A stretch of DNA of 64,000 nt, taken from positions 51,502 to 115,501 of the forward strand of contig CAVZGP010000015.1 in NCBI GenBank assembly GCA_963774765.1. Direction: 5' to 3'. The notes below the pieces were generated by a model that saw only the letters and a list, made by a program, of their open reading frames with translations, did no database searches and was not told the DNA's origin. Of this stretch, positions 44,339-53,394 are shown in pieces. Positions within the stretch are counted from its first letter, which is position 1. Every line of letters starts with the position of its first letter. The position numbers and the translations under genes were made by a program. This DNA is from Sva-07 sp963774765 (lineage in GTDB: Bacteria > Actinomycetota > Acidimicrobiia > Acidimicrobiales > Ilumatobacteraceae).

Positions 44339-45205
44339 TCAGCCGCGGATCGGCCGGGGGTCGCTGATCCGCACGACCCGGTTGGTCATCGTCCCGATGC
44401 CGTCGATGGTCGTGGTGATCACGTCACCATCGGCGAGAAACTTGCCCTGCGCGGCGCCGACGCCTTCGGGCGTGCCCGTGAAGATGATGTCGCCGGTGAC
44501 GAGCGTGGTGATCGACGACAGGAAGCTGACGAGCGTTGGGACGTCGAAGATCAGATCAGCAGTGTTGCCGTCCTGACGGACCTCGCCGTTGACCGCGCAC
44601 ACGATGTGGAGCGCATCACGGTCGGCGAGTTCGTCGGCGGACACCACGACCGGACCGATCGGACCGAACGTGTCGAACGACTTGCCGAGGTCGAAGTGCG
44701 CCGGCTTTGCCGCGAACTGGGCCGGGCGGTCGGAGATGTCCTGACCCACGGTGACGCCGACGACGTGTTTCCAAGCATCGTCGATCGTGATGTCGCGACC
44801 GCCTTCCCCGATGACGACGACGAGTTCGCCTTCGTAGTCGCATCCACCGCTGCGGATCTCGACATCGGCGGTCGGGCCGACGAGACACGACGGGAACTTG
44901 GTGAACACCAGCGGACTGTCGGGCGCTTCGCGTCCTCCCTCCGCGGCGTGGGCCGCGTAGTTGAGGCCGATGCCGAAGGACTTCTGGGGACGCGGGACGG
45001 GTGGGCCGAGCACGACGTCGGCGAGCAGCCCGGTGACCGACGAGTCGTCGAGGGTCGCAGAGAGTTCCGACAGCAGGTCGGGGCGGGCGAGCGCTTCCAT
45101 CGGGTCGGCGCCGAGCGCGCCGGACGAGTGCGTGGCGATGTCGGTGTAGTGCTCGCCATCGACGAGCACCGCTCGTCCGTTGACGTTCGCGAGTCGGAAT
45201 CCCAT
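44339..45205 (-). CDS. Fumarylacetoacetate hydrolase-family protein
   Basis: 288 residues, start ATG 45205 with AAAGGGA upstream. FAH fold: GIGLNYAAHAAEGG, the metal-binding Glu region CDYEGELVVVIGEGG, KSFDTFGPIGPVVV and the C-terminal TGDIIFTGTPEGVG. Family members hydrolyse or isomerise ring-cleavage products such as 2-hydroxymuconate or fumarylpyruvate. Overall context: 33 bp downstream of an extradiol-type dioxygenase, so it probably acts on its product. Confidence 0.9.
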   Translation of the reverse strand: MGFRLANVNGRAVLVDGEHYTDIATHSSGALGADPMEALARPDLLSELSATLDDSSVTGLLADVVLGPPVPRPQKSFGIGLNYAAHAAEGGREAPDSPLVFTKFPSCLVGPTADVEIRSGGCDYEGELVVVIGEGGRDITIDDAWKHVVGVTVGQDISDRPAQFAAKPAHFDLGKSFDTFGPIGPVVVSADELADRDALHIVCAVNGEVRQDGNTADLIFDVPTLVSFLSSITTLVTGDIIFTGTPEGVGAAQGKFLADGDVITTTIDGIGTMTNRVVRISDPRPIRG

Positions 45206-45238
45206 GATGTGTCCCTTTCGTTGAGAGATGGTGACGTC

Positions 45239-46174
45239 TCAGGTGGATGTGGCGATGAGGTCGGCCATGTCGGCGGGTTCGAGGAACTCGGGTGGCGGCG
45301 GTGGACCGAAGGAGTACAGGTACTCGTGTCCCTGCCAGGCCTTCGGCCGATACTTGTCCTGCTCCGAGATGCGGTCGATGTCGGAGGTGTATTCGATGTA
45401 GGTGCCACCAGGCTCGCGTAGATACCAGAACCAGTTCGAACCGATGGCGTGGCGGCCGACGCCCCACATGTGCCGGTCGGGGTCGGCGTCGATCATCGCC
45501 TGGCCACCTCGTACCACGTCGTCGACATCGTCGACCTCGAAGGCGACATGATGTGGGAAGACGACGGGTGCCGCCTGGATGGCGAGGTTGTGATGCACCG
45601 GCCCACACCGTGTGAAGGCGATGATGCCGGGAACCTGATCGCTGATCTCGAAGCCGACCACGTCGGTGAAGAAGGCCAAGGTGGCGGGTTGATCCGTGGT
45701 GCCGTAGACGACGTGGGTGAGGTTCGATGGCCGAACCTGCTCGGCCGTGAGAACACTCGCCGCCGGAACGTCGACGCGTTCGGGCTCGATGCCCGGTCGG
45801 TTGAACGTGTGCTCGATCGGGAGCGCGGCGTACGGCTCGGCGACGGTGATCTCGACACGCAGGCCAGTCGCCGACTCGCGAAGCACGAGGAGATCGGGCG
45901 TCGATTCGATGATCTCCGCGTGTGCCGAACCGGAGGCTCGGGTGGCGATGCGGGCGAGATCGTCGCCGTCATCGGTACCCACACCGAGGCGGAGCAGTCG
46001 GCGAGTGGGGGTGCGCACCAACTCGATCTGTTCACCGCCGTCGCGAGTAGCGAGCCGTGTCGGCTCGCCTGCTGGCGACGCCGCACCCGACAGACCGAAG
46101 TCCTGGAAGAACGCCGCGGACGCCGCCACGTCGGGTACGCCCAAGGTGATCGATGTCAGCCGGTGCAACCCCAT
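45239..46174 (-). CDS. Extradiol (catechol 2,3-) dioxygenase-like VOC protein
   Basis: 311 residues from the ATG at 46174. Two VOC modules: the N-terminal module starts HRLTSITLGVPDVAASAAFF; the catalytic C-terminal module has SNLTHVVYGTTD, FPHHVAFEVDDVDD and GGTYIEYTSDID, providing His, His and Glu iron ligands. It would open catecholic rings. First gene of the minus-strand ring-cleavage set, divergent from TetR regulator 2. Confidence 0.87.
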   Translation of the reverse strand: MGLHRLTSITLGVPDVAASAAFFQDFGLSGAASPAGEPTRLATRDGGEQIELVRTPTRRLLRLGVGTDDGDDLARIATRASGSAHAEIIESTPDLLVLRESATGLRVEITVAEPYAALPIEHTFNRPGIEPERVDVPAASVLTAEQVRPSNLTHVVYGTTDQPATLAFFTDVVGFEISDQVPGIIAFTRCGPVHHNLAIQAAPVVFPHHVAFEVDDVDDVVRGGQAMIDADPDRHMWGVGRHAIGSNWFWYLREPGGTYIEYTSDIDRISEQDKYRPKAWQGHEYLYSFGPPPPPEFLEPADMADLIATST

Positions 46175-46194
46175 GGCTGGACAAATTAGATCGG

Positions 46195-46863
46195 ATGATA
46201 GAGAATCGCAAGATGACGTCCCTGAGCGGCGCACCGGTCATCGAAGCCCCACGTCGACGCCAAGCGCGGTCCTCGGCCACCCGGACGGCACTCCTCGACG
46301 CGGCATTGACCGAGTTCGCGGCACACGGCTTCGAGGGAGCCTCCACCCGTGCAATCGCTGCCGGCGCCGGCACGCACCAGCCGCAGATCAACTACCACTT
46401 CGACTCGAAGGACGAGCTGTGGCGCGCCGCGGTCGATCATCTCTTCGCACAGCTCGACCACGCCGTCGGACGGCACCTGCGCGACACACCGTCAGCGAGC
46501 GACGATCGGGCTCAGTTCGCCCGCGGGATCCGTGCGTTCGTCCGAGCGGCCGCCGAACTCCCGGAACTCAACCGGATCATGGTGCAGGAGGCCACGACCG
46601 ACTCGGACCGCCTGCGTTGGATCGTCGACCATCACACGCGACCTCGGTTCGAGACACTGATCACCGACTGGCGGACCCTGCGCGACGCCGGCGAGGTACC
46701 CGACATCGATGAGGTGGTCCTGTACTACTCGCTCGTCGGTGCCGCGTCGCTCGCCTACGTCAATGCGCCTGAGGCCAGACTCCTCGGCCACGACACACTG
46801 AGCTCGGCGTTCATCGATGCGCACGCGGACGCGCTCGTCCTGCTGTTCGCGGGCATTCGCTGA
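46195..46863 (+). CDS. TetR/AcrR family regulator 2
   Basis: 222 residues from the ATG at 46195 (ATG at 46213 is an alternative). N-terminal HTH: RTALLDAALTEFAAHGFEGA, then STRAIAAGAGTHQPQINYHF. The 20-bp divergent gap to the dioxygenase gene means it probably controls both directions. Its stop overlaps the monooxygenase start by one base (TGATG), so it is co-transcribed with two enzyme genes. Confidence 0.92.
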   Translation: MIENRKMTSLSGAPVIEAPRRRQARSSATRTALLDAALTEFAAHGFEGASTRAIAAGAGTHQPQINYHFDSKDELWRAAVDHLFAQLDHAVGRHLRDTPSASDDRAQFARGIRAFVRAAAELPELNRIMVQEATTDSDRLRWIVDHHTRPRFETLITDWRTLRDAGEVPDIDEVVLYYSLVGAASLAYVNAPEARLLGHDTLSSAFIDAHADALVLLFAGIR

Positions 46864-48335
46864 TGGACGCGAACTCCGATGTCCTCATCGTCGGTGGTGG
46901 CCCCGTCGGCGTGGTGACCGCGCTCCTCCTGGCGCGGCGAGGTTTCGCTGTGCGGGTGCTGGAACGGGAGCCGGAGGTGTACAGCCTTCCCCGAGCGATC
47001 GTGATGGACGACGAGATCCAGCGGGTCTTGCAGGGAGCCGGTCTCATCGATGGTCTGCGCGCCATCACCACGCCGCTGCAGGGCGCCGAGTTCGTGAAGC
47101 CCGGCGGCGAGCGCATCATGGGCATCGAAATTCCACTCGACGCCGACTTCGCCCTCGGCCACCACCCGACCGTCACGTACTACCAACCGGAGCTGGAAGC
47201 GTTCCTCCGCGACGCTGCTGTCCGCGCCGGCGTCGATCTCCGACTCGGCGTCGAGGTCATCGGCGTCGAGCACCACGCCGACGGGGTGGTCGCGCACACT
47301 GTCGACGGATCACACTCGGCCCGGTGGCTGGTTGCGGCCGACGGCGCTTCGAGTCCCATTCGCAAGCAACTCGGGATTGCATTCGTCGATCAGGGCTTCG
47401 ACCAGGACTGGCTGGTGCTCGACGTCCGGCTGCGTCGAGCAGTTCCGTCGCTGTCGAGGTTCGTCCAACAGATCTGCGACCCCGCCCGACCCACTACCTA
47501 CGTCGTCGGCCACGGCGACTACCGCCGATGGGAATTCCAGCTGCAGGCGGGCGAGACCCGCGACGAAGTGGTCACTGACGAGCGGGTGTGGGAGTTGCTG
47601 GAGCCTTGGCTCTCCGCCGACGACGCCGAACTCGTCCGCGCCGTGGTCTACCGCTTCCACGCCACGGTCGCGGACGCGATGCGTTCCGGTCGCGTGTTCC
47701 TGGCCGGCGACGCAGCACATCAGATGCCACCGTTCCTCGGTCAGGGACTGTGCTCGGGGGTTCGTGACGCAGCAAATCTCGCGTGGAAGCTGCGGCTCGT
47801 GGACGACGGTGACGCTGACGACGCGTTGCTCGACACCTACAGCGCCGAACGGCTCCCGCACGCCGCTGGTGTGGTCGCCCATGCGGTCGACACGGGTCGA
47901 TTGATCGACGAGCTGTCCAGCCGGGCGTCGGCGAGCACCGGTCTCGATGCGGCCTACGGCGGCGATCGCCCGTTCCCGATCCTCGAGCACGGGATTCGCG
48001 TCGGCGACCATCCGGCGGTCGGCCGCCAGCTCCCCCAGCCGAGAATCGATGGGCGTCCGCTCGACGAGTTGCTCGGCACCGGGTTCGCCGTCGTCGCCGA
48101 CAGCGAGAGCTTCGACACCGCCACGCGAGCGACGTGGGGCGACCTTGCCTCGGTCGTCGTCGTTCCCGTCGCCACGATGCCACTTGCGCTCCCACACGGC
48201 GGTGCGGTGATCGTGCGACCCGACCGGTACGTCGCGGCGGTCGCCCACGATGCAGCCGAGTTCGCTGCCTCGAGCGATGCGCTGCTCCGCCAACTCGCCA
48301 TCCGCCTCACCACCTCCGAAGGGAACATGACATGA
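46863..48335 (+). CDS. FAD-dependent aromatic hydroxylase (MhpA-like)
   Basis: 490 residues. Class A flavin monooxygenase: N-terminal FAD-binding VLIVGGGPVGVVTALLLARR, middle DG-type motif LVAADGASSPIRKQLG, and the second FAD motif FLAGDAAHQMPPFLGQGLCS with GVRDAANLAWKL. It would add a hydroxyl to a phenolic ring with NAD(P)H and O2, making the catechol that the divergent dioxygenase cleaves. C-terminal 110 residues are thioredoxin-like in this family. Confidence 0.9.
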   Translation: MDANSDVLIVGGGPVGVVTALLLARRGFAVRVLEREPEVYSLPRAIVMDDEIQRVLQGAGLIDGLRAITTPLQGAEFVKPGGERIMGIEIPLDADFALGHHPTVTYYQPELEAFLRDAAVRAGVDLRLGVEVIGVEHHADGVVAHTVDGSHSARWLVAADGASSPIRKQLGIAFVDQGFDQDWLVLDVRLRRAVPSLSRFVQQICDPARPTTYVVGHGDYRRWEFQLQAGETRDEVVTDERVWELLEPWLSADDAELVRAVVYRFHATVADAMRSGRVFLAGDAAHQMPPFLGQGLCSGVRDAANLAWKLRLVDDGDADDALLDTYSAERLPHAAGVVAHAVDTGRLIDELSSRASASTGLDAAYGGDRPFPILEHGIRVGDHPAVGRQLPQPRIDGRPLDELLGTGFAVVADSESFDTATRATWGDLASVVVVPVATMPLALPHGGAVIVRPDRYVAAVAHDAAEFAASSDALLRQLAIRLTTSEGNMT

Positions 48336-48742
48336 CCATCGCCTGGGATCCCCAGCACCTCGAGTTCGCCCGCGCACACGTGTGGGCGGTGCTCGCCACC
48401 GGACGTGCCGACGGGTCACCGCAGCAATCGATGATCGGCTGTCTCGTCGACGACGAGGGCCGGCTGCTCATCTCGGCCAAGGCGTACACGGCGAAGTGGA
48501 AGAACGCCGTCCGCCAACCGAAGGTGAGCGTGACGGTCCCCGACGGTCGCGTGCATCTCGTCGTGTACGGCGAGGTCGAGGCAATCGATGCGGACCCGCT
48601 GCGTGCGCAACTGACGGCACAGTTGTTCGCCGCCCTGTCCGGCAACCCGGTTCCCGACCCTGCCGCGATCATCCCGATGCTCGACGAACAACAACGCGTC
48701 GTCCTGCGCATCACCCCCACCAAGTTCCTGTTCCAGGAGTAA
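48332..48742 (+). CDS. PPOX-class F420/flavin-dependent protein
   Basis: 136 residues from the ATG at 48332, overlapping the hydroxylase stop (ATGA). Split-barrel fold: HVWAVLATGRADGSPQQSMI, AYTAKWKNAVRQPKVSVTV, HLVVYGEVEAI and a C-terminal VVLRITPTKF. This pattern is typical of small F420-dependent reductases or biliverdin-reductase-like proteins. Last gene of the TetR2-hydroxylase operon; it may reduce a pathway intermediate. Confidence 0.85.
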   Translation: MTIAWDPQHLEFARAHVWAVLATGRADGSPQQSMIGCLVDDEGRLLISAKAYTAKWKNAVRQPKVSVTVPDGRVHLVVYGEVEAIDADPLRAQLTAQLFAALSGNPVPDPAAIIPMLDEQQRVVLRITPTKFLFQE

Positions 48743-48747
48743 CGATC

Positions 48748-48804
48748 CCCGGAAAGCGATGAGTTTCCACGCGACCCGTCCGCGCGGAAACTCATCACTT
48801 CCGG
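48748..48804. terminator. Imperfect hairpin after the hydroxylase operon
   Basis: CCCGGAAAGCGATGAGTTTCC (48748-48768) pairs with GGAAACTCATCACTTCCGGG (48785-48804) with one mismatch and one bulge; CGCG/CGCG extends the stem inward. It is followed 33 bp later by the selO start, so it separates two transcripts. No T-tract. Confidence 0.6.
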
Positions 48805-48825
48805 GCCAGGGCACTCGGACATTCC

Positions 48826-48831
48826 TAGGCT
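48826..48831 (+). promoter_or_regulatory. -10 element TAGGCT of selO, leaderless type
   Basis: TAGGCT ends 6 nt before the ATG at 48838. Confidence 0.5.
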
Positions 48832-48837
48832 GGACGA

Positions 48838-50319
48838 ATGACCGTTGCCGTGTTCGCACTCGACGACTCGTTCGCCCGCGAACTCGTCGGACTGCATCGA
48901 CCGTGGCACGCCGAACCGGTGACCGAGCCGTCGCTGGTGATCCTCAACGAGGCGCTGGCGCTCGAACTCGGACTCGATGTCGAGGCGTTGCGCTCGCCCG
49001 CTGGCGTCAACGTCCTCGCCGGGAATGACGCGCCCACCGGCGTCACGACCGTTGCACAGGCGTACGCGGGCCACCAGTTCGGGGGTTACTCGCCGCAGCT
49101 CGGCGATGGACGTGCACTGCTGCTGGGCGAGATCGTCAGCGCGGACGGCACGCGCCGAGACCTGCACCTGAAGGGATCAGGTCGCACCCCGTTCGCACGC
49201 GGCGGCGACGGTCGTGCGGCGCTGGGACCGATGCTGCGCGAGTACGTGATCAGCGAGGCGATGCATGCGCTCGGGATCCCGACCACCCGTGCACTCGCCG
49301 TCGTCGCCACAGGCGAGACGATCCTGCGCGAGGTCGACGGTCGCGTCACGGACGTGCCAGGGGCGATCCTCGCCCGGGTCGCGTCGAGCCATCTGCGGGT
49401 CGGCACGTTCCAGTTCGCGTCGGCGACCGGCGACCGTGAGCTGCTCGCTCGGCTCGCCGACCACGCGAGCGCCCGACACGCTCCCGAGGCCGCCGAGGCC
49501 GACCACCCGGCGCTGGCGCTGTTCGATCACGTCGTCACCGTCCAGGCATCGCTCGTCGCCAAGTGGATGGCGGTCGGGTTCATCCACGGGGTGATCAACA
49601 CCGACAACACCACGATCTCCGGCGAGACGATCGACTACGGCCCGTGCGCGTTCATGGATGCCTACGACCCAGCGACGGTGTTCAGCTCGATCGACCACGG
49701 TGGCCGCTACGCGTACGGCAACCAGCCGGCGATCATCACTTGGAATCTGGCCCGTCTCGCCGAGGCGATGTTGCCGCTATTCGGCGACGACCCTGACGTC
49801 GCCATCGAGTCCGCCACGGCGGTGCTGCAGAGGTTCCCCGAACAGTTCCACGCGGCGTGGAGCGCCGAGATGCACGCCAAGCTCGGCCTCGGCAACAGCG
49901 CGGTGGGCGCCGACGACATCATCGGCGACCTCCTGACGTTGATGGCCGAACAGCGTGTCGACTACACGATGTGCATCCGCGCACTGTCCTCGGTGGCACG
50001 TGGCGATTCCGAGCCAGCTCGGTCGCTGTTCGCCGAGTCCGACGGCTTCGATGAGTGGACGACGCGATGGCTCGAGATGGTGGGCGACGATCGAGCAGCG
50101 ATCGCCGACGGGATGGATCGGGCCAACCCGATCTACATCCCGCGCAATCACATCGTCGAGGAGGTCCTGACCGCGGCCAGCTGGGGCGACCTCCAAGCGC
50201 TCGAGGATCTCCTCGACGCGGTCACCCGGCCGTTCGAAGCACGCACCGGCCTCGAACGCTACGCCCGACCGGCACCCACCGGCGAGGCCGACAGCTACCG
50301 CACCTTCTGCGGCACCTGA
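48838..50319 (+). CDS. selO: SelO/YdiU protein adenylyltransferase
   Basis: 493 residues, a pseudokinase-fold enzyme that AMPylates proteins, linked to redox stress. Family motifs: YAGHQFGGYSPQLGDGRALL, KGSGRTPFARGGDGRAALGP, HGVINTDNTTISGETIDYGP. The C-terminus ends YRTFCGT, so the Cys that is selenocysteine in eukaryotic SelO is present. Monocistronic by context: a hairpin lies upstream and the next gene is convergent. Confidence 0.95.
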   Translation: MTVAVFALDDSFARELVGLHRPWHAEPVTEPSLVILNEALALELGLDVEALRSPAGVNVLAGNDAPTGVTTVAQAYAGHQFGGYSPQLGDGRALLLGEIVSADGTRRDLHLKGSGRTPFARGGDGRAALGPMLREYVISEAMHALGIPTTRALAVVATGETILREVDGRVTDVPGAILARVASSHLRVGTFQFASATGDRELLARLADHASARHAPEAAEADHPALALFDHVVTVQASLVAKWMAVGFIHGVINTDNTTISGETIDYGPCAFMDAYDPATVFSSIDHGGRYAYGNQPAIITWNLARLAEAMLPLFGDDPDVAIESATAVLQRFPEQFHAAWSAEMHAKLGLGNSAVGADDIIGDLLTLMAEQRVDYTMCIRALSSVARGDSEPARSLFAESDGFDEWTTRWLEMVGDDRAAIADGMDRANPIYIPRNHIVEEVLTAASWGDLQALEDLLDAVTRPFEARTGLERYARPAPTGEADSYRTFCGT

Positions 50320-50398
50320 TCTACGCCCCGAGCGTCCCACCACACGATCTGCGCCCCTGGAGTCCCGGCAACCGAGACGGAGCGGGCACAGATCGCGC

Positions 50399-51334
50399 TC
50401 AGAACCGAGCGACGCGGAAGCCGATGTTGCCGGTGGCGCTGTCGGGGGTGTTGGCGCTGCGGGCGCCGACGCGGTACCGGTTGCAGTACGAGTCGTGGCA
50501 CAGGTATGACCCGCCACGCATCACCCGATGGGTGCCACCCGTCGGGCCGGTGGGATCGGTGCGGGGCGAGCGGCGTTCGCTCTCGCGGTAGGTGTCGGGA
50601 GAGAACCAGTCGGCGCACCACTCCCAGACGTTGCCCGACATCTCGTACAGCCCGTAGTCGTTCGACAGGAACGAGCGCACCGGTGCCGTCCCGGCGAACC
50701 CGTCGGCGATGGTGTTGACACCGGGGAACTCGCCCTGGAACACGTTCATCCGGTGCTCGCCGTCCGGCTCGAGGTCGTCGCCCCACGGGAAGCGCCGGCG
50801 ATCGAGGCCACCTCGGGCGGCGAACTCCCACTCGGCCTCGGTGGGCAGGCGAGTGCCGCTCCACCGGCAGTAGGCCATGGCCTCGTCCCACGTGACGTGC
50901 ACGACGGGATGATCGACCACGTCGGTGTACGAGGTGTCCGGACCCGCGGGATGGCGCCAATCGGCTCCCTCGATCTGGCGCCACCACGGCGCGGCTGCCA
51001 CGCCACGGGTCGGGGGGAAGTCGTCCGGCAACAGCCCCGCGAAGACGAACGACCAGCCGTCGGTCTCGGCAAGCGTGGCGAAACCCGTCGCGTCGCAGAA
51101 CGCGGCGAACTGGGCGTTGGTCACCGTGGTCGGCGCGATCGAGAACGGCCGCAGCTGCACCTGATGAACCGGGCCTTCACCGTCGGAGCGATAGCCGTCA
51201 CCGTCCGGGGCACCCATCCAGAACTCGCCGCCGGCCAGTTCGACGAGTTCGACGTCGACCTCACCGGGCACGATCGGGCCGGATGCTGAGGCCGACGACG
51301 TGGACTCGTTCGACGGAGAACAACACGCACTCAT
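50399..51334 (-). CDS. Formylglycine-generating enzyme
   Basis: 311 residues. FGE/SUMF1-type sulfatase-modifying enzyme: WMGAPDGDGYRSDGEGP, then HVTWDEAMAYCRWSGTRLPT, WGDDLEPDG and the active-site region RGGSYLCHDSYCNRYRVGAR with both cysteines (about 279 and 284), followed by NTPDSATGNIGFR. With both Cys present it should convert a sulfatase Cys to formylglycine using copper and O2. No sulfatase gene lies in this window. An upstream start further into the Ser-rich N-terminus is uncertain. Confidence 0.92.
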   Translation of the reverse strand: MSACCSPSNESTSSASASGPIVPGEVDVELVELAGGEFWMGAPDGDGYRSDGEGPVHQVQLRPFSIAPTTVTNAQFAAFCDATGFATLAETDGWSFVFAGLLPDDFPPTRGVAAAPWWRQIEGADWRHPAGPDTSYTDVVDHPVVHVTWDEAMAYCRWSGTRLPTEAEWEFAARGGLDRRRFPWGDDLEPDGEHRMNVFQGEFPGVNTIADGFAGTAPVRSFLSNDYGLYEMSGNVWEWCADWFSPDTYRESERRSPRTDPTGPTGGTHRVMRGGSYLCHDSYCNRYRVGARSANTPDSATGNIGFRVARF

Positions 51335-51428
51335 CGATGCCAGCTTGGCACAGGTGGTGGAACGTCGTTCCGAGCAGAGACGATGGTGTCGAGCGCCCTG
51401 ACGGTACCGCGGCCACGAACCGTCGGCC

Positions 51429-51434
51429 TACGAT
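51429..51434 (+). promoter_or_regulatory. -10 element TACGAT of the amidase gene, leaderless type
   Basis: TACGAT ends 6 nt before the GTG at 51441. Confidence 0.45.
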
Positions 51435-51440
51435 CGGGCG

Positions 51441-52838
51441 GTGGAACTCCGAGACGTGCACTCGTGCGCCGAACTGATCCGCGACGGAACCGCCACCGCC
51501 CGTGAGGTGGTCCAGGCAGCGCTGGATCGCGTCGCCGCGCAGCAGAATCGGCTCAACGCGTTCGTGTACCTCGACGCCGACGGCGCACTTGGCGCGGCCG
51601 ACGCGATCGACCGCGCTCGGGAGGCCGGCGAGCAGCCCGGTCCGCTCGCCGGCGTGCCGTTCGGCGTGAAGGACCTCGAGGACTGCATCGGCATGCCGAC
51701 CACGCGCGGTTCGCGCTGGTACGCCGACGCACCCCCGGCGACCCGTGACGACATCCACGTCGAGCGGCTCCGTGCCGCCGGCGCGATCCCGATCGGCAAG
51801 ACCGCGGCCCCGGAATTCGGAGCGTTCGGATACACCGCCAGCGCGCTGCACGGCGTGACCCGCAACCCGTGGAATCCCGATCGAACCCCCGGGGGATCGA
51901 GCGGTGGAACCGCAGCGGCGGTGTCCGCAGGTGCGATCCCGTTCGGGACGGCGAGCGACGGCGGCGGTTCGATCCGAGGGCCGGCGGCGTCGTGCGGGCT
52001 GCCGGGGTTGAAGCCGACCTATGGACGGGTCCCGACGTTCGGCGTCACGCGCCATGCCGGCAACGCCGTCAACTTCGCGCTGGCGACCACGATCACCGAC
52101 ACCGCGCTGCTGTTCGACGTGACGGTCGGGCCGGACATGCGCGACCGCACGAGCCTGCCCACACCGGGCGTGTCGTACCTCGACGCGATCGAACAACTCC
52201 CCGTCGGCGCGTTGCGCACGGCCTGGTCGGCCGACCTCGGCTTCGCGACCACCGACCCTGAAGTGGTGTCGATCGCCGAACGGGCGTCGACGACGTTGAT
52301 GGACGCGGCGGCGCTGGTCGACACCGGTGTCGACGTGCAGATCGACGACTTCATCCGGATCTACGCGTTCATGGAGAGCGTCGATCAGTTCGTCGACGTG
52401 CCCGAGAACTGGCAGGACCGCCTCGACGAACTCGGCCCGCTCGTGGTCGATGGCTGGCGCCGCGGCCGAACGGTGACACTCCCGCAGTTCGCGAAGGTCG
52501 AAAAGGCGCGGCGAGGGCTCGAGTTGCAGGTAGCGCAGCTGTTCGACCACATCGACGTGCTGCTCACACCGACCAATCCGTGCGCACCGTTCGCCGCCGA
52601 GGGGCCGATGCCGACCGAGATCGCCGGCCAGCCGTGTCACGCCGGCAGCGCCGCGCTGCTCACGATGTTCGCGAACGTCGCCAACCTGCCCTCGATCACC
52701 GTTCCCGCCGGACTCACGGCCGACGGCCTCCCCGTCGGGCTGATGATCACCACGGCGCGCCACCGCGAGGATCAGTGCCTACGTCTGGCACGCATCTTCG
52801 AGCAGGCCGCGCCCTGGCCACTGCACGCACCAGGCTGA
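51441..52838 (+). CDS. Amidase-signature family amidase
   Basis: 465 residues from the GTG at 51441. Ser-cisSer-Lys triad visible: Lys in PFGVKDLEDC, cis-Ser and nucleophile Ser regions in TPGGSSGGTAAAVSAG and SDGGGSIRGPAA. It hydrolyses an amide; the substrate is unknown (aliphatic, aryl or peptide amides). The C-terminus has the usual NLPSITVPAGLTADGLPVGL. It is convergent with the F420 gene at 52880. Confidence 0.92.
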   Translation: MELRDVHSCAELIRDGTATAREVVQAALDRVAAQQNRLNAFVYLDADGALGAADAIDRAREAGEQPGPLAGVPFGVKDLEDCIGMPTTRGSRWYADAPPATRDDIHVERLRAAGAIPIGKTAAPEFGAFGYTASALHGVTRNPWNPDRTPGGSSGGTAAAVSAGAIPFGTASDGGGSIRGPAASCGLPGLKPTYGRVPTFGVTRHAGNAVNFALATTITDTALLFDVTVGPDMRDRTSLPTPGVSYLDAIEQLPVGALRTAWSADLGFATTDPEVVSIAERASTTLMDAAALVDTGVDVQIDDFIRIYAFMESVDQFVDVPENWQDRLDELGPLVVDGWRRGRTVTLPQFAKVEKARRGLELQVAQLFDHIDVLLTPTNPCAPFAAEGPMPTEIAGQPCHAGSAALLTMFANVANLPSITVPAGLTADGLPVGLMITTARHREDQCLRLARIFEQAAPWPLHAPG

Positions 52839-52879
52839 ACCCGGCCCCGCACACGACGCCAGCGCCAGTGGGCGCAACG

Positions 52880-53317
52880 TCAGGTCGGTTTGGCGTAGTC
52901 GACGGAGAACCAGCGATCGGGACGCAGGCGGATGAGGATGTCGTCGGGGCCGACACTCGACGACGCGTACTCCTTGCCCATCTCCTCACCGAGGTAGCGG
53001 ACAGCCATCGGTTCGACGGCCGCCCGCGATGCTTCGGCACCGAGTTCGACGATCTCCACCGAACCTTCGACGGTGACGTACTTGTACGGCAGCTCCTCCT
53101 GCTGGGCACACAGCGATGCCCGGCCGGCGGCCGCCGCGAGGCGCCCCTTGAGCGACGACGCGCTGGTCAACACCTCGACGTCGCCGCCCGGTTCGTAGGA
53201 GTACCAGACAGGAACCACGAGCGGTGGGCCGTCAGGGCGTTCGATGCCCAACACGCCGACGTGCAACCCAGAGAGGAACTGCTCGCGTTCGGATTCGGTC
53301 ATCTTCTGATCTGCCAT
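52880..53317 (-). CDS. PPOX-class F420-dependent protein
   Basis: 145 residues from the ATG at 53317 (MPDMADQK start at 53326 is possible). Split barrel: GLHVGVLGIERPDGPPLVVP, VWYSYEPGGDVEVLTSA, KYVTVEGSVEIVELG and DRWFSVDY. Typical of F420H2-dependent reductases acting on small molecules. It is divergent from a VOC protein 77 bp away. Confidence 0.87.
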   Translation of the reverse strand: MADQKMTESEREQFLSGLHVGVLGIERPDGPPLVVPVWYSYEPGGDVEVLTSASSLKGRLAAAAGRASLCAQQEELPYKYVTVEGSVEIVELGAEASRAAVEPMAVRYLGEEMGKEYASSSVGPDDILIRLRPDRWFSVDYAKPT

Positions 53318-53394
53318 GTCGGGCATCCTTCCAGATGCCACGCTTCGGCCGCCACGGTCACGACCCGACCGATCTCTTGTGCTCAACTTGTGCC

